Source of the DNA: Phytopythium helicoides
Taxonomy: Eukaryota > Oomycota > Peronosporomycetes > Pythiales > Pythiaceae
Length of the DNA: 64,000 nucleotides
Assembly (NCBI GenBank): GCA_024867545.1
Contig: JANFNE010000017.1
Location: 987,626 to 1,051,625, forward strand
Reading direction: 5' to 3'
Shown here: positions 1-11,835 of the stretch, one piece after another
Layout: each line of letters begins with the position of its first letter
Position numbering within the stretch: position 1 is the stretch's first letter
Notes under the pieces: generated by a model
The model's input: the letters and a program-made list of their open reading frames with translations, nothing else
Told to the model about the DNA's origin: nothing
Database searches by the model: none
Made by a program: the position numbers and the translations under genes

Positions 1-56
1 TTGGGGTCGGCTGAGCAATGGTGCGGCGCTCTCTTGCTTTCCTCTTGCGCCGCTCC

Positions 57-89
<33 letters not shown>

Positions 90-183
90 GCGATCCGAAG
101 ACCAGCCGCATCCGGCGCTTGTCGGCCTTGGGGTCGGCTGAGCAATGGTGCGGCGCTCTCTTGCTTTCCTCTTGCGCCGCTCC

Positions 184-216
<33 letters not shown>

Positions 217-425
217 GCGATCCGAAGACCAGCCGCATCCGGCGCTCGTCGGCCTTGGGGTCGGCTGAGCAATGGTGCGGCGCTCTCTTGCTTTCCTCTT
301 GCGCCGCTCCAGCACGAGCACGAGCACGAGCACGATCCGAAGACCAGCCGCATCCGGCGCTCGTCGGCCTTGGGGTCGGCTGAGCAATGGTGCGGCGCTC
401 TCTTGCTTTCCTCTTGCGCCGCTCC

Positions 426-458
<33 letters not shown>

Positions 459-552
459 GCGATCCGAAGACCAGCCGCATCCGGCGCTCGTCGGCCTTGG
501 GGTCGGCTGAGCAATGGTGCGGCGCTCTCTTGCTTTCCTCTTGCGCCGCTCC

Positions 553-613
<61 letters not shown>

Positions 614-703
614 TCCGAAGACCAGCCGCATCCGGCGCTCGTCGGCCTTGGGGTCGGCTGAGCAATGGTGCGGCGCTCTCTTGCTTTCCTCTTGCGCCGC
701 TCC

Positions 704-758
<55 letters not shown>

Positions 759-848
759 TCCGAAGACCAGCCGCATCCGGCGCTCGTCGGCCTTGGGGTC
801 GGCTGAGCAATGGTGCGGCGCTCTCTTGCTTTCCTCTTGCGCCGCTCC

Positions 849-887
<39 letters not shown>

Positions 888-981
888 GCGATCCGAAGAC
901 CAGCCGCATCCGGCGCTCGTCGGCCTTGGGGTCGGCTGAGCAATGGTGCGGCGCTCTCTTGCTTTCCTCTTGCGCCGCTCC

Positions 982-1020
<39 letters not shown>

Positions 1021-1114
1021 GCGATCCGAAGACCAGCCGCATCCGGCGCTCGTCGGCCTTGGGGTCGGCTGAGCAATGGTGCGGCGCTCTCTTGCTTTCC
1101 TCTTGCGCCGCTCC

Positions 1115-1153
<39 letters not shown>

Positions 1154-1247
1154 GCGATCCGAAGACCAGCCGCATCCGGCGCTCGTCGGCCTTGGGGTCG
1201 GCTGAGCAATGGTGCGGCGCTCTCTTGCTTTCCTCTTGCGCCGCTCC

Positions 1248-1292
<45 letters not shown>

Positions 1293-1386
1293 GCGATCCG
1301 AAGACCAGCCGCATCCGGCGCTCGTCGGCCTTGGGGTCGGCTGAGCAATGGTGCGGCGCTCTCTTGCTTTCCTCTTGCGCCGCTCC

Positions 1387-1425
<39 letters not shown>

Positions 1426-1519
1426 GCGATCCGAAGACCAGCCGCATCCGGCGCTTGTCGGCCTTGGGGTCGGCTGAGCAATGGTGCGGCGCTCTCTTGC
1501 TTTCCTCTTGCGCCGCTCC

Positions 1520-1564
<45 letters not shown>

Positions 1565-1658
1565 GCGATCCGAAGACCAGCCGCATCCGGCGCTCGTCGG
1601 CCTTGGGGTCGGCTGAGCAATGGTGCGGCGCTCTCTTGCTTTCCTCTTGCGCCGCTCC

Positions 1659-1697
<39 letters not shown>

Positions 1698-1791
1698 GCG
1701 ATCCGAAGACCAGCCGCATCCGGCGCTCGTCGGCCTTGGGGTCGGCTGAGCAATGGTGCGGCGCTCTCTTGCTTTCCTCTTGCGCCGCTCC

Positions 1792-1836
<45 letters not shown>

Positions 1837-1930
1837 GCGATCCGAAGACCAGCCGCATCCGGCGCTCGTCGGCCTTGGGGTCGGCTGAGCAATGGTGCGG
1901 CGCTCTCTTGCTTTCCTCTTGCGCCGCTCC

Positions 1931-1975
<45 letters not shown>

Positions 1976-2069
1976 GCGATCCGAAGACCAGCCGCATCCG
2001 GCGCTCGTCGGCCTTGGGGTCGGCTGAGCAATGGTGCGGCGCTCTCTTGCTTTCCTCTTGCGCCGCTCC

Positions 2070-2120
<51 letters not shown>

Positions 2121-2214
2121 GCGATCCGAAGACCAGCCGCATCCGGCGCTCGTCGGCCTTGGGGTCGGCTGAGCAATGGTGCGGCGCTCTCTTGCTTTCC
2201 TCTTGCGCCGCTCC

Positions 2215-2259
<45 letters not shown>

Positions 2260-2353
2260 GCGATCCGAAGACCAGCCGCATCCGGCGCTCGTCGGCCTTG
2301 GGGTCGGCTGAGCAATGGTGCGGCGCTCTCTTGCTTTCCTCTTGCGCCGCTCC

Positions 2354-2398
<45 letters not shown>

Positions 2399-2492
2399 GC
2401 GATCCGAAGACCAGCCGCATCCGGCGCTCGTCGGCCTTGGGGTCGGCTGAGCAATGGTGCGGCGCTCTCTTGCTTTCCTCTTGCGCCGCTCC

Positions 2493-2537
<45 letters not shown>

Positions 2538-2631
2538 GCGATCCGAAGACCAGCCGCATCCGGCGCTCGTCGGCCTTGGGGTCGGCTGAGCAATGGTGCG
2601 GCGCTCTCTTGCTTTCCTCTTGCGCCGCTCC

Positions 2632-2670
<39 letters not shown>

Positions 2671-2764
2671 GCGATCCGAAGACCAGCCGCATCCGGCGCT
2701 CGTCGGCCTTGGGGTCGGCTGAGCAATGGTGCGGCGCTCTCTTGCTTTCCTCTTGCGCCGCTCC

Positions 2765-2803
<39 letters not shown>

Positions 2804-2897
2804 GCGATCCGAAGACCAGCCGCATCCGGCGCTCGTCGGCCTTGGGGTCGGCTGAGCAATGGTGCGGCGCTCTCTTGCTTTCCTCTTGCGCCGCTCC

Positions 2898-2936
<39 letters not shown>

Positions 2937-3030
2937 GCGATCCGAAGACCAGCCGCATCCGGCGCTCGTCGGCCTTGGGGTCGGCTGAGCAATGGTGCGG
3001 CGCTCTCTTGCTTTCCTCTTGCGCCGCTCC

Positions 3031-3087
<57 letters not shown>

Positions 3088-3181
3088 GCGATCCGAAGAC
3101 CAGCCGCATCCGGCGCTCGTCGGCCTTGGGGTCGGCTGAGCAATGGTGCGGCGCTCTCTTGCTTTCCTCTTGCGCCGCTCC

Positions 3182-3220
<39 letters not shown>

Positions 3221-3314
3221 GCGATCCGAAGACCAGCCGCATCCGGCGCTCGTCGGCCTTGGGGTCGGCTGAGCAATGGTGCGGCGCTCTCTTGCTTTCC
3301 TCTTGCGCCGCTCC

Positions 3315-3353
<39 letters not shown>

Positions 3354-3447
3354 GCGATCCGAAGACCAGCCGCATCCGGCGCTCGTCGGCCTTGGGGTCG
3401 GCTGAGCAATGGTGCGGCGCTCTCTTGCTTTCCTCTTGCGCCGCTCC

Positions 3448-3504
<57 letters not shown>

Positions 3505-3598
3505 GCGATCCGAAGACCAGCCGCATCCGGCGCTCGTCGGCCTTGGGGTCGGCTGAGCAATGGTGCGGCGCTCTCTTGCTTTCCTCTTGCGCCGCTCC

Positions 3599-3637
<39 letters not shown>

Positions 3638-3731
3638 GCGATCCGAAGACCAGCCGCATCCGGCGCTCGTCGGCCTTGGGGTCGGCTGAGCAATGGTGCG
3701 GCGCTCTCTTGCTTTCCTCTTGCGCCGCTCC

Positions 3732-3786
<55 letters not shown>

Positions 3787-3876
3787 TCCGAAGACCAGCC
3801 GCATCCGGCGCTCGTCGGCCTTGGGGTCGGCTGAGCAATGGTGCGGCGCTCTCTTGCTTTCCTCTTGCGCCGCTCC

Positions 3877-3915
<39 letters not shown>

Positions 3916-4009
3916 GCGATCCGAAGACCAGCCGCATCCGGCGCTCGTCGGCCTTGGGGTCGGCTGAGCAATGGTGCGGCGCTCTCTTGCTTTCCTCTTG
4001 CGCCGCTCC

Positions 4010-4048
<39 letters not shown>

Positions 4049-4142
4049 GCGATCCGAAGACCAGCCGCATCCGGCGCTCGTCGGCCTTGGGGTCGGCTGA
4101 GCAATGGTGCGGCGCTCTCTTGCTTTCCTCTTGCGCCGCTCC

Positions 4143-4191
<49 letters not shown>

Positions 4192-4281
4192 TCCGAAGAC
4201 CAGCCGCATCCGGCGCTCGTCGGCCTTGGGGTCGGCTGAGCAATGGTGCGGCGCTCTCTTGCTTTCCTCTTGCGCCGCTCC

Positions 4282-4326
<45 letters not shown>

Positions 4327-4420
4327 GCGATCCGAAGACCAGCCGCATCCGGCGCTCGTCGGCCTTGGGGTCGGCTGAGCAATGGTGCGGCGCTCTCTTG
4401 CTTTCCTCTTGCGCCGCTCC

Positions 4421-4459
<39 letters not shown>

Positions 4460-4553
4460 GCGATCCGAAGACCAGCCGCATCCGGCGCTCGTCGGCCTTG
4501 GGGTCGGCTGAGCAATGGTGCGGCGCTCTCTTGCTTTCCTCTTGCGCCGCTCC

Positions 4554-4610
<57 letters not shown>

Positions 4611-4704
4611 GCGATCCGAAGACCAGCCGCATCCGGCGCTCGTCGGCCTTGGGGTCGGCTGAGCAATGGTGCGGCGCTCTCTTGCTTTCCTCTTGCGCCG
4701 CTCC

Positions 4705-4743
<39 letters not shown>

Positions 4744-4837
4744 GCGATCCGAAGACCAGCCGCATCCGGCGCTCGTCGGCCTTGGGGTCGGCTGAGCAAT
4801 GGTGCGGCGCTCTCTTGCTTTCCTCTTGCGCCGCTCC

Positions 4838-4876
<39 letters not shown>

Positions 4877-4970
4877 GCGATCCGAAGACCAGCCGCATCC
4901 GGCGCTCGTCGGCCTTGGGGTCGGCTGAGCAATGGTGCGGCGCTCTCTTGCTTTCCTCTTGCGCCGCTCC

Positions 4971-5027
<57 letters not shown>

Positions 5028-5121
5028 GCGATCCGAAGACCAGCCGCATCCGGCGCTCGTCGGCCTTGGGGTCGGCTGAGCAATGGTGCGGCGCTCTCTT
5101 GCTTTCCTCTTGCGCCGCTCC

Positions 5122-5160
<39 letters not shown>

Positions 5161-5254
5161 GCGATCCGAAGACCAGCCGCATCCGGCGCTCGTCGGCCTT
5201 GGGGTCGGCTGAGCAATGGTGCGGCGCTCTCTTGCTTTCCTCTTGCGCCGCTCC

Positions 5255-5311
<57 letters not shown>

Positions 5312-5405
5312 GCGATCCGAAGACCAGCCGCATCCGGCGCTCGTCGGCCTTGGGGTCGGCTGAGCAATGGTGCGGCGCTCTCTTGCTTTCCTCTTGCGCC
5401 GCTCC

Positions 5406-5444
<39 letters not shown>

Positions 5445-5538
5445 GCGATCCGAAGACCAGCCGCATCCGGCGCTCGTCGGCCTTGGGGTCGGCTGAGCAA
5501 TGGTGCGGCGCTCTCTTGCTTTCCTCTTGCGCCGCTCC

Positions 5539-5577
<39 letters not shown>

Positions 5578-5822
5578 GCGATCCGAAGACCAGCCGCATC
5601 CGGCGCTCGTCGGCCTTGGGGTCGGCTGAGCAATGGTGCGGCGCTCTCTTGCTTTCCTCTTGCGCCGCTCCAGCACGAGCACGAGCACGAGCACGAGCAC
5701 AAGCACGAGCACGAGCACGAGCACGAGCGCGATCCGAAGACCAGCCGCATCCGGCGCTTGTCGGCCTTGGGGTCGGCTGAGCAATGGTGCGGCGCTCTCT
5801 TGCTTTCCTCTTGCGCCGCTCC

Positions 5823-5861
<39 letters not shown>

Positions 5862-5955
5862 GCGATCCGAAGACCAGCCGCATCCGGCGCTCGTCGGCCT
5901 TGGGGTCGGCTGAGCAATGGTGCGGCGCTCTCTTGCTTTCCTCTTGCGCCGCTCC

Positions 5956-6012
<57 letters not shown>

Positions 6013-6106
6013 GCGATCCGAAGACCAGCCGCATCCGGCGCTCGTCGGCCTTGGGGTCGGCTGAGCAATGGTGCGGCGCTCTCTTGCTTTCCTCTTGCGC
6101 CGCTCC

Positions 6107-6145
<39 letters not shown>

Positions 6146-6239
6146 GCGATCCGAAGACCAGCCGCATCCGGCGCTCGTCGGCCTTGGGGTCGGCTGAGCA
6201 ATGGTGCGGCGCTCTCTTGCTTTCCTCTTGCGCCGCTCC

Positions 6240-6278
<39 letters not shown>

Positions 6279-6372
6279 GCGATCCGAAGACCAGCCGCAT
6301 CCGGCGCTCGTCGGCCTTGGGGTCGGCTGAGCAATGGTGCGGCGCTCTCTTGCTTTCCTCTTGCGCCGCTCC

Positions 6373-6423
<51 letters not shown>

Positions 6424-6517
6424 GCGATCCGAAGACCAGCCGCATCCGGCGCTTGTCGGCCTTGGGGTCGGCTGAGCAATGGTGCGGCGCTCTCTTGCTT
6501 TCCTCTTGCGCCGCTCC

Positions 6518-6550
<33 letters not shown>

Positions 6551-6644
6551 GCGATCCGAAGACCAGCCGCATCCGGCGCTTGTCGGCCTTGGGGTCGGCT
6601 GAGCAATGGTGCGGCGCTCTCTTGCTTTCCTCTTGCGCCGCTCC

Positions 6645-6683
<39 letters not shown>

Positions 6684-6777
6684 GCGATCCGAAGACCAGC
6701 CGCATCCGGCGCTCGTCGGCCTTGGGGTCGGCTGAGCAATGGTGCGGCGCTCTCTTGCTTTCCTCTTGCGCCGCTCC

Positions 6778-6816
<39 letters not shown>

Positions 6817-6910
6817 GCGATCCGAAGACCAGCCGCATCCGGCGCTCGTCGGCCTTGGGGTCGGCTGAGCAATGGTGCGGCGCTCTCTTGCTTTCCTCTT
6901 GCGCCGCTCC

Positions 6911-6955
<45 letters not shown>

Positions 6956-7049
6956 GCGATCCGAAGACCAGCCGCATCCGGCGCTCGTCGGCCTTGGGGT
7001 CGGCTGAGCAATGGTGCGGCGCTCTCTTGCTTTCCTCTTGCGCCGCTCC

Positions 7050-7088
<39 letters not shown>

Positions 7089-7182
7089 GCGATCCGAAGA
7101 CCAGCCGCATCCGGCGCTCGTCGGCCTTGGGGTCGGCTGAGCAATGGTGCGGCGCTCTCTTGCTTTCCTCTTGCGCCGCTCC

Positions 7183-7221
<39 letters not shown>

Positions 7222-7315
7222 GCGATCCGAAGACCAGCCGCATCCGGCGCTCGTCGGCCTTGGGGTCGGCTGAGCAATGGTGCGGCGCTCTCTTGCTTTC
7301 CTCTTGCGCCGCTCC

Positions 7316-7354
<39 letters not shown>

Positions 7355-7448
7355 GCGATCCGAAGACCAGCCGCATCCGGCGCTCGTCGGCCTTGGGGTC
7401 GGCTGAGCAATGGTGCGGCGCTCTCTTGCTTTCCTCTTGCGCCGCTCC

Positions 7449-7493
<45 letters not shown>

Positions 7494-7587
7494 GCGATCC
7501 GAAGACCAGCCGCATCCGGCGCTCGTCGGCCTTGGGGTCGGCTGAGCAATGGTGCGGCGCTCTCTTGCTTTCCTCTTGCGCCGCTCC

Positions 7588-7626
<39 letters not shown>

Positions 7627-7720
7627 GCGATCCGAAGACCAGCCGCATCCGGCGCTCGTCGGCCTTGGGGTCGGCTGAGCAATGGTGCGGCGCTCTCTTG
7701 CTTTCCTCTTGCGCCGCTCC

Positions 7721-7759
<39 letters not shown>

Positions 7760-7853
7760 GCGATCCGAAGACCAGCCGCATCCGGCGCTCGTCGGCCTTG
7801 GGGTCGGCTGAGCAATGGTGCGGCGCTCTCTTGCTTTCCTCTTGCGCCGCTCC

Positions 7854-7892
<39 letters not shown>

Positions 7893-7986
7893 GCGATCCG
7901 AAGACCAGCCGCATCCGGCGCTCGTCGGCCTTGGGGTCGGCTGAGCAATGGTGCGGCGCTCTCTTGCTTTCCTCTTGCGCCGCTCC

Positions 7987-8025
<39 letters not shown>

Positions 8026-8119
8026 GCGATCCGAAGACCAGCCGCATCCGGCGCTCGTCGGCCTTGGGGTCGGCTGAGCAATGGTGCGGCGCTCTCTTGC
8101 TTTCCTCTTGCGCCGCTCC

Positions 8120-8158
<39 letters not shown>

Positions 8159-8252
8159 GCGATCCGAAGACCAGCCGCATCCGGCGCTCGTCGGCCTTGG
8201 GGTCGGCTGAGCAATGGTGCGGCGCTCTCTTGCTTTCCTCTTGCGCCGCTCC

Positions 8253-8291
<39 letters not shown>

Positions 8292-8385
8292 GCGATCCGA
8301 AGACCAGCCGCATCCGGCGCTCGTCGGCCTTGGGGTCGGCTGAGCAATGGTGCGGCGCTCTCTTGCTTTCCTCTTGCGCCGCTCC

Positions 8386-8424
<39 letters not shown>

Positions 8425-8518
8425 GCGATCCGAAGACCAGCCGCATCCGGCGCTCGTCGGCCTTGGGGTCGGCTGAGCAATGGTGCGGCGCTCTCTTGCT
8501 TTCCTCTTGCGCCGCTCC

Positions 8519-8563
<45 letters not shown>

Positions 8564-8657
8564 GCGATCCGAAGACCAGCCGCATCCGGCGCTCGTCGGC
8601 CTTGGGGTCGGCTGAGCAATGGTGCGGCGCTCTCTTGCTTTCCTCTTGCGCCGCTCC

Positions 8658-8696
<39 letters not shown>

Positions 8697-8790
8697 GCGA
8701 TCCGAAGACCAGCCGCATCCGGCGCTCGTCGGCCTTGGGGTCGGCTGAGCAATGGTGCGGCGCTCTCTTGCTTTCCTCTTGCGCCGCTCC

Positions 8791-8829
<39 letters not shown>

Positions 8830-8923
8830 GCGATCCGAAGACCAGCCGCATCCGGCGCTCGTCGGCCTTGGGGTCGGCTGAGCAATGGTGCGGCGCTCTC
8901 TTGCTTTCCTCTTGCGCCGCTCC

Positions 8924-8968
<45 letters not shown>

Positions 8969-9062
8969 GCGATCCGAAGACCAGCCGCATCCGGCGCTCG
9001 TCGGCCTTGGGGTCGGCTGAGCAATGGTGCGGCGCTCTCTTGCTTTCCTCTTGCGCCGCTCC

Positions 9063-9107
<45 letters not shown>

Positions 9108-9201
9108 GCGATCCGAAGACCAGCCGCATCCGGCGCTCGTCGGCCTTGGGGTCGGCTGAGCAATGGTGCGGCGCTCTCTTGCTTTCCTCTTGCGCCGCTC
9201 C

Positions 9202-9246
<45 letters not shown>

Positions 9247-9340
9247 GCGATCCGAAGACCAGCCGCATCCGGCGCTCGTCGGCCTTGGGGTCGGCTGAGC
9301 AATGGTGCGGCGCTCTCTTGCTTTCCTCTTGCGCCGCTCC

Positions 9341-9379
<39 letters not shown>

Positions 9380-9473
9380 GCGATCCGAAGACCAGCCGCA
9401 TCCGGCGCTCGTCGGCCTTGGGGTCGGCTGAGCAATGGTGCGGCGCTCTCTTGCTTTCCTCTTGCGCCGCTCC

Positions 9474-9512
<39 letters not shown>

Positions 9513-9606
9513 GCGATCCGAAGACCAGCCGCATCCGGCGCTCGTCGGCCTTGGGGTCGGCTGAGCAATGGTGCGGCGCTCTCTTGCTTTCCTCTTGCGC
9601 CGCTCC

Positions 9607-9645
<39 letters not shown>

Positions 9646-9739
9646 GCGATCCGAAGACCAGCCGCATCCGGCGCTCGTCGGCCTTGGGGTCGGCTGAGCA
9701 ATGGTGCGGCGCTCTCTTGCTTTCCTCTTGCGCCGCTCC

Positions 9740-9778
<39 letters not shown>

Positions 9779-9872
9779 GCGATCCGAAGACCAGCCGCAT
9801 CCGGCGCTCGTCGGCCTTGGGGTCGGCTGAGCAATGGTGCGGCGCTCTCTTGCTTTCCTCTTGCGCCGCTCC

Positions 9873-9917
<45 letters not shown>

Positions 9918-10011
9918 GCGATCCGAAGACCAGCCGCATCCGGCGCTCGTCGGCCTTGGGGTCGGCTGAGCAATGGTGCGGCGCTCTCTTGCTTTCCTCT
10001 TGCGCCGCTCC

Positions 10012-10056
<45 letters not shown>

Positions 10057-10150
10057 GCGATCCGAAGACCAGCCGCATCCGGCGCTCGTCGGCCTTGGGG
10101 TCGGCTGAGCAATGGTGCGGCGCTCTCTTGCTTTCCTCTTGCGCCGCTCC

Positions 10151-10195
<45 letters not shown>

Positions 10196-10289
10196 GCGAT
10201 CCGAAGACCAGCCGCATCCGGCGCTCGTCGGCCTTGGGGTCGGCTGAGCAATGGTGCGGCGCTCTCTTGCTTTCCTCTTGCGCCGCTCC

Positions 10290-10346
<57 letters not shown>

Positions 10347-10440
10347 GCGATCCGAAGACCAGCCGCATCCGGCGCTCGTCGGCCTTGGGGTCGGCTGAGC
10401 AATGGTGCGGCGCTCTCTTGCTTTCCTCTTGCGCCGCTCC

Positions 10441-10479
<39 letters not shown>

Positions 10480-10573
10480 GCGATCCGAAGACCAGCCGCA
10501 TCCGGCGCTCGTCGGCCTTGGGGTCGGCTGAGCAATGGTGCGGCGCTCTCTTGCTTTCCTCTTGCGCCGCTCC

Positions 10574-10612
<39 letters not shown>

Positions 10613-10706
10613 GCGATCCGAAGACCAGCCGCATCCGGCGCTCGTCGGCCTTGGGGTCGGCTGAGCAATGGTGCGGCGCTCTCTTGCTTTCCTCTTGCGC
10701 CGCTCC

Positions 10707-10751
<45 letters not shown>

Positions 10752-10845
10752 GCGATCCGAAGACCAGCCGCATCCGGCGCTCGTCGGCCTTGGGGTCGGC
10801 TGAGCAATGGTGCGGCGCTCTCTTGCTTTCCTCTTGCGCCGCTCC

Positions 10846-10878
<33 letters not shown>

Positions 10879-10972
10879 GCGATCCGAAGACCAGCCGCAT
10901 CCGGCGCTCGTCGGCCTTGGGGTCGGCTGAGCAATGGTGCGGCGCTCTCTTGCTTTCCTCTTGCGCCGCTCC

Positions 10973-11011
<39 letters not shown>

Positions 11012-11066
11012 GCGATCCGAAGACCAGCCGCATCCGGCGCTCGTCGGCCTTGGGGTCGGCTGAGCA
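1..11066. repeat. Minisatellite array, about 81 units with nested hexamer repeat
   Basis: The start GAGCAATGGTGCGG recurs at spacings of 115, 127, 133, 139, 145 or 151 nt, with 133 the commonest. About 81 units lie between position 18 and 11067, and the array runs off the left edge of the window. Each unit has a constant part (GCGGCGCTCTCTTGCTTTCC, then CGAAGACCAGCCGCATCCGG, then GGCCTTGGGGTCGGCTGAGC) and an internal run of GAGCAC. Only the hexamer run varies, so unit lengths differ by exact multiples of 6. Rare point variants mark units: CGCTTGTCGG for CGCTCGTCGG near 115, 1453, 5756, 6452 and 6579, and CACAAGCAC near 5700. Units 133-133-151 recur as a triplet between about 2.7 and 6.2 kb. 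Open frames in it are a by-product of the repeat. Confidence 0.97.
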
Positions 11067-11215
11067 ATGGCACGAAGCTCTGTGTCTTCTTTTGCTTGCT
11101 TGCTTTCTTGAGCATCGTGATGAAAGCCGAAGCGGAACCTGAAGACCTGTCGCATCCAGATATCGTTGCACACAGGCAAGCTCCCCCTCGGCGAGTGTGG
11201 CGATGCTAAGCAATG
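11061..11215. repeat. Decayed terminal unit of the minisatellite
   Basis: After the last regular unit the sequence still follows the unit order, but with many changes. GAGCAATGGCACGAAGCTCT opens it, CTGAAGACCTGTCGCATCC matches the CGAAGACCAGCCGCATCC block, and GCTAAGCAATG matches GGCTGAGCAATGG. The GAGCAC run is gone. Edge units of tandem arrays commonly decay because they escape unequal exchange. Confidence 0.7.
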
Positions 11216-11835
11216 TAAGTTTTGCACATCGGTCCAGCTTCAAGCCATATCCTCAAGGCACTTGAGTGGAGTCGCACTCCATCACGAAGTGATATCGGTT
11301 GCGGTGTTGTCTCCCTAGTTGATTGGGGTTGCTTCGATGCAAATAACATTGGAATGCGAGCACCAGATCACCCAGCGGCCGTCACAGTCCAGACGAAGAA
11401 CCCAGTGTGTCTTACATCTTATAGGGTGTGTATTTATTTTACAGCCTTGCCAACCGACAGCATGCGCGTTTTCGCGGCTAACCTTATGCACAAGATACCG
11501 GCTGTTGACAAGGTGTGAACTTCACGGTTCAGTTCGCATGACACCCGACAGGCGAATGGTTTGAAAAATCGTTTCAAGCACTGCCAGTCGACTAAAGAAT
11601 GGATGTGCCCACCACGTACTCAGTGATACCACTGTTGTAGCGTGAAGCAAGGGTTGGATGATCCGCTTCGCCTTTTCCTTTGCAAACCGAAGCAAACCAG
11701 AAGCAGGAAGTGTCAGGCTGCAGCAGCATTTGGGTCAAAATGACGCCATGTGCTATTACCCGAAGTAGCTTTGAATATAGGTCGTCGGCAACAATAGTAT
11801 CGCCTGCTTCATGTCTACCAACTTTGTCAGCCAAT
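11216..11835. other. Non-coding spacer
   Basis: About 620 bp between the minisatellite and the 3' end of the first membrane-protein gene. Short open frames are present but none has an ATG start with family resemblance. No RNA gene, hairpin or repeat was recognised. Confidence 0.5.

Noticed and set aside
1..11066. CRISPR array
   Set aside because: Units are fully repeated with no unique spacers, and the organism is a eukaryote.
18..11209. Dozens of overlapping 110-143 codon frames
   Set aside because: They are the same repeat unit read in three frames. Each ends at the same TGA in every unit, none has a unique part, and length follows hexamer number.
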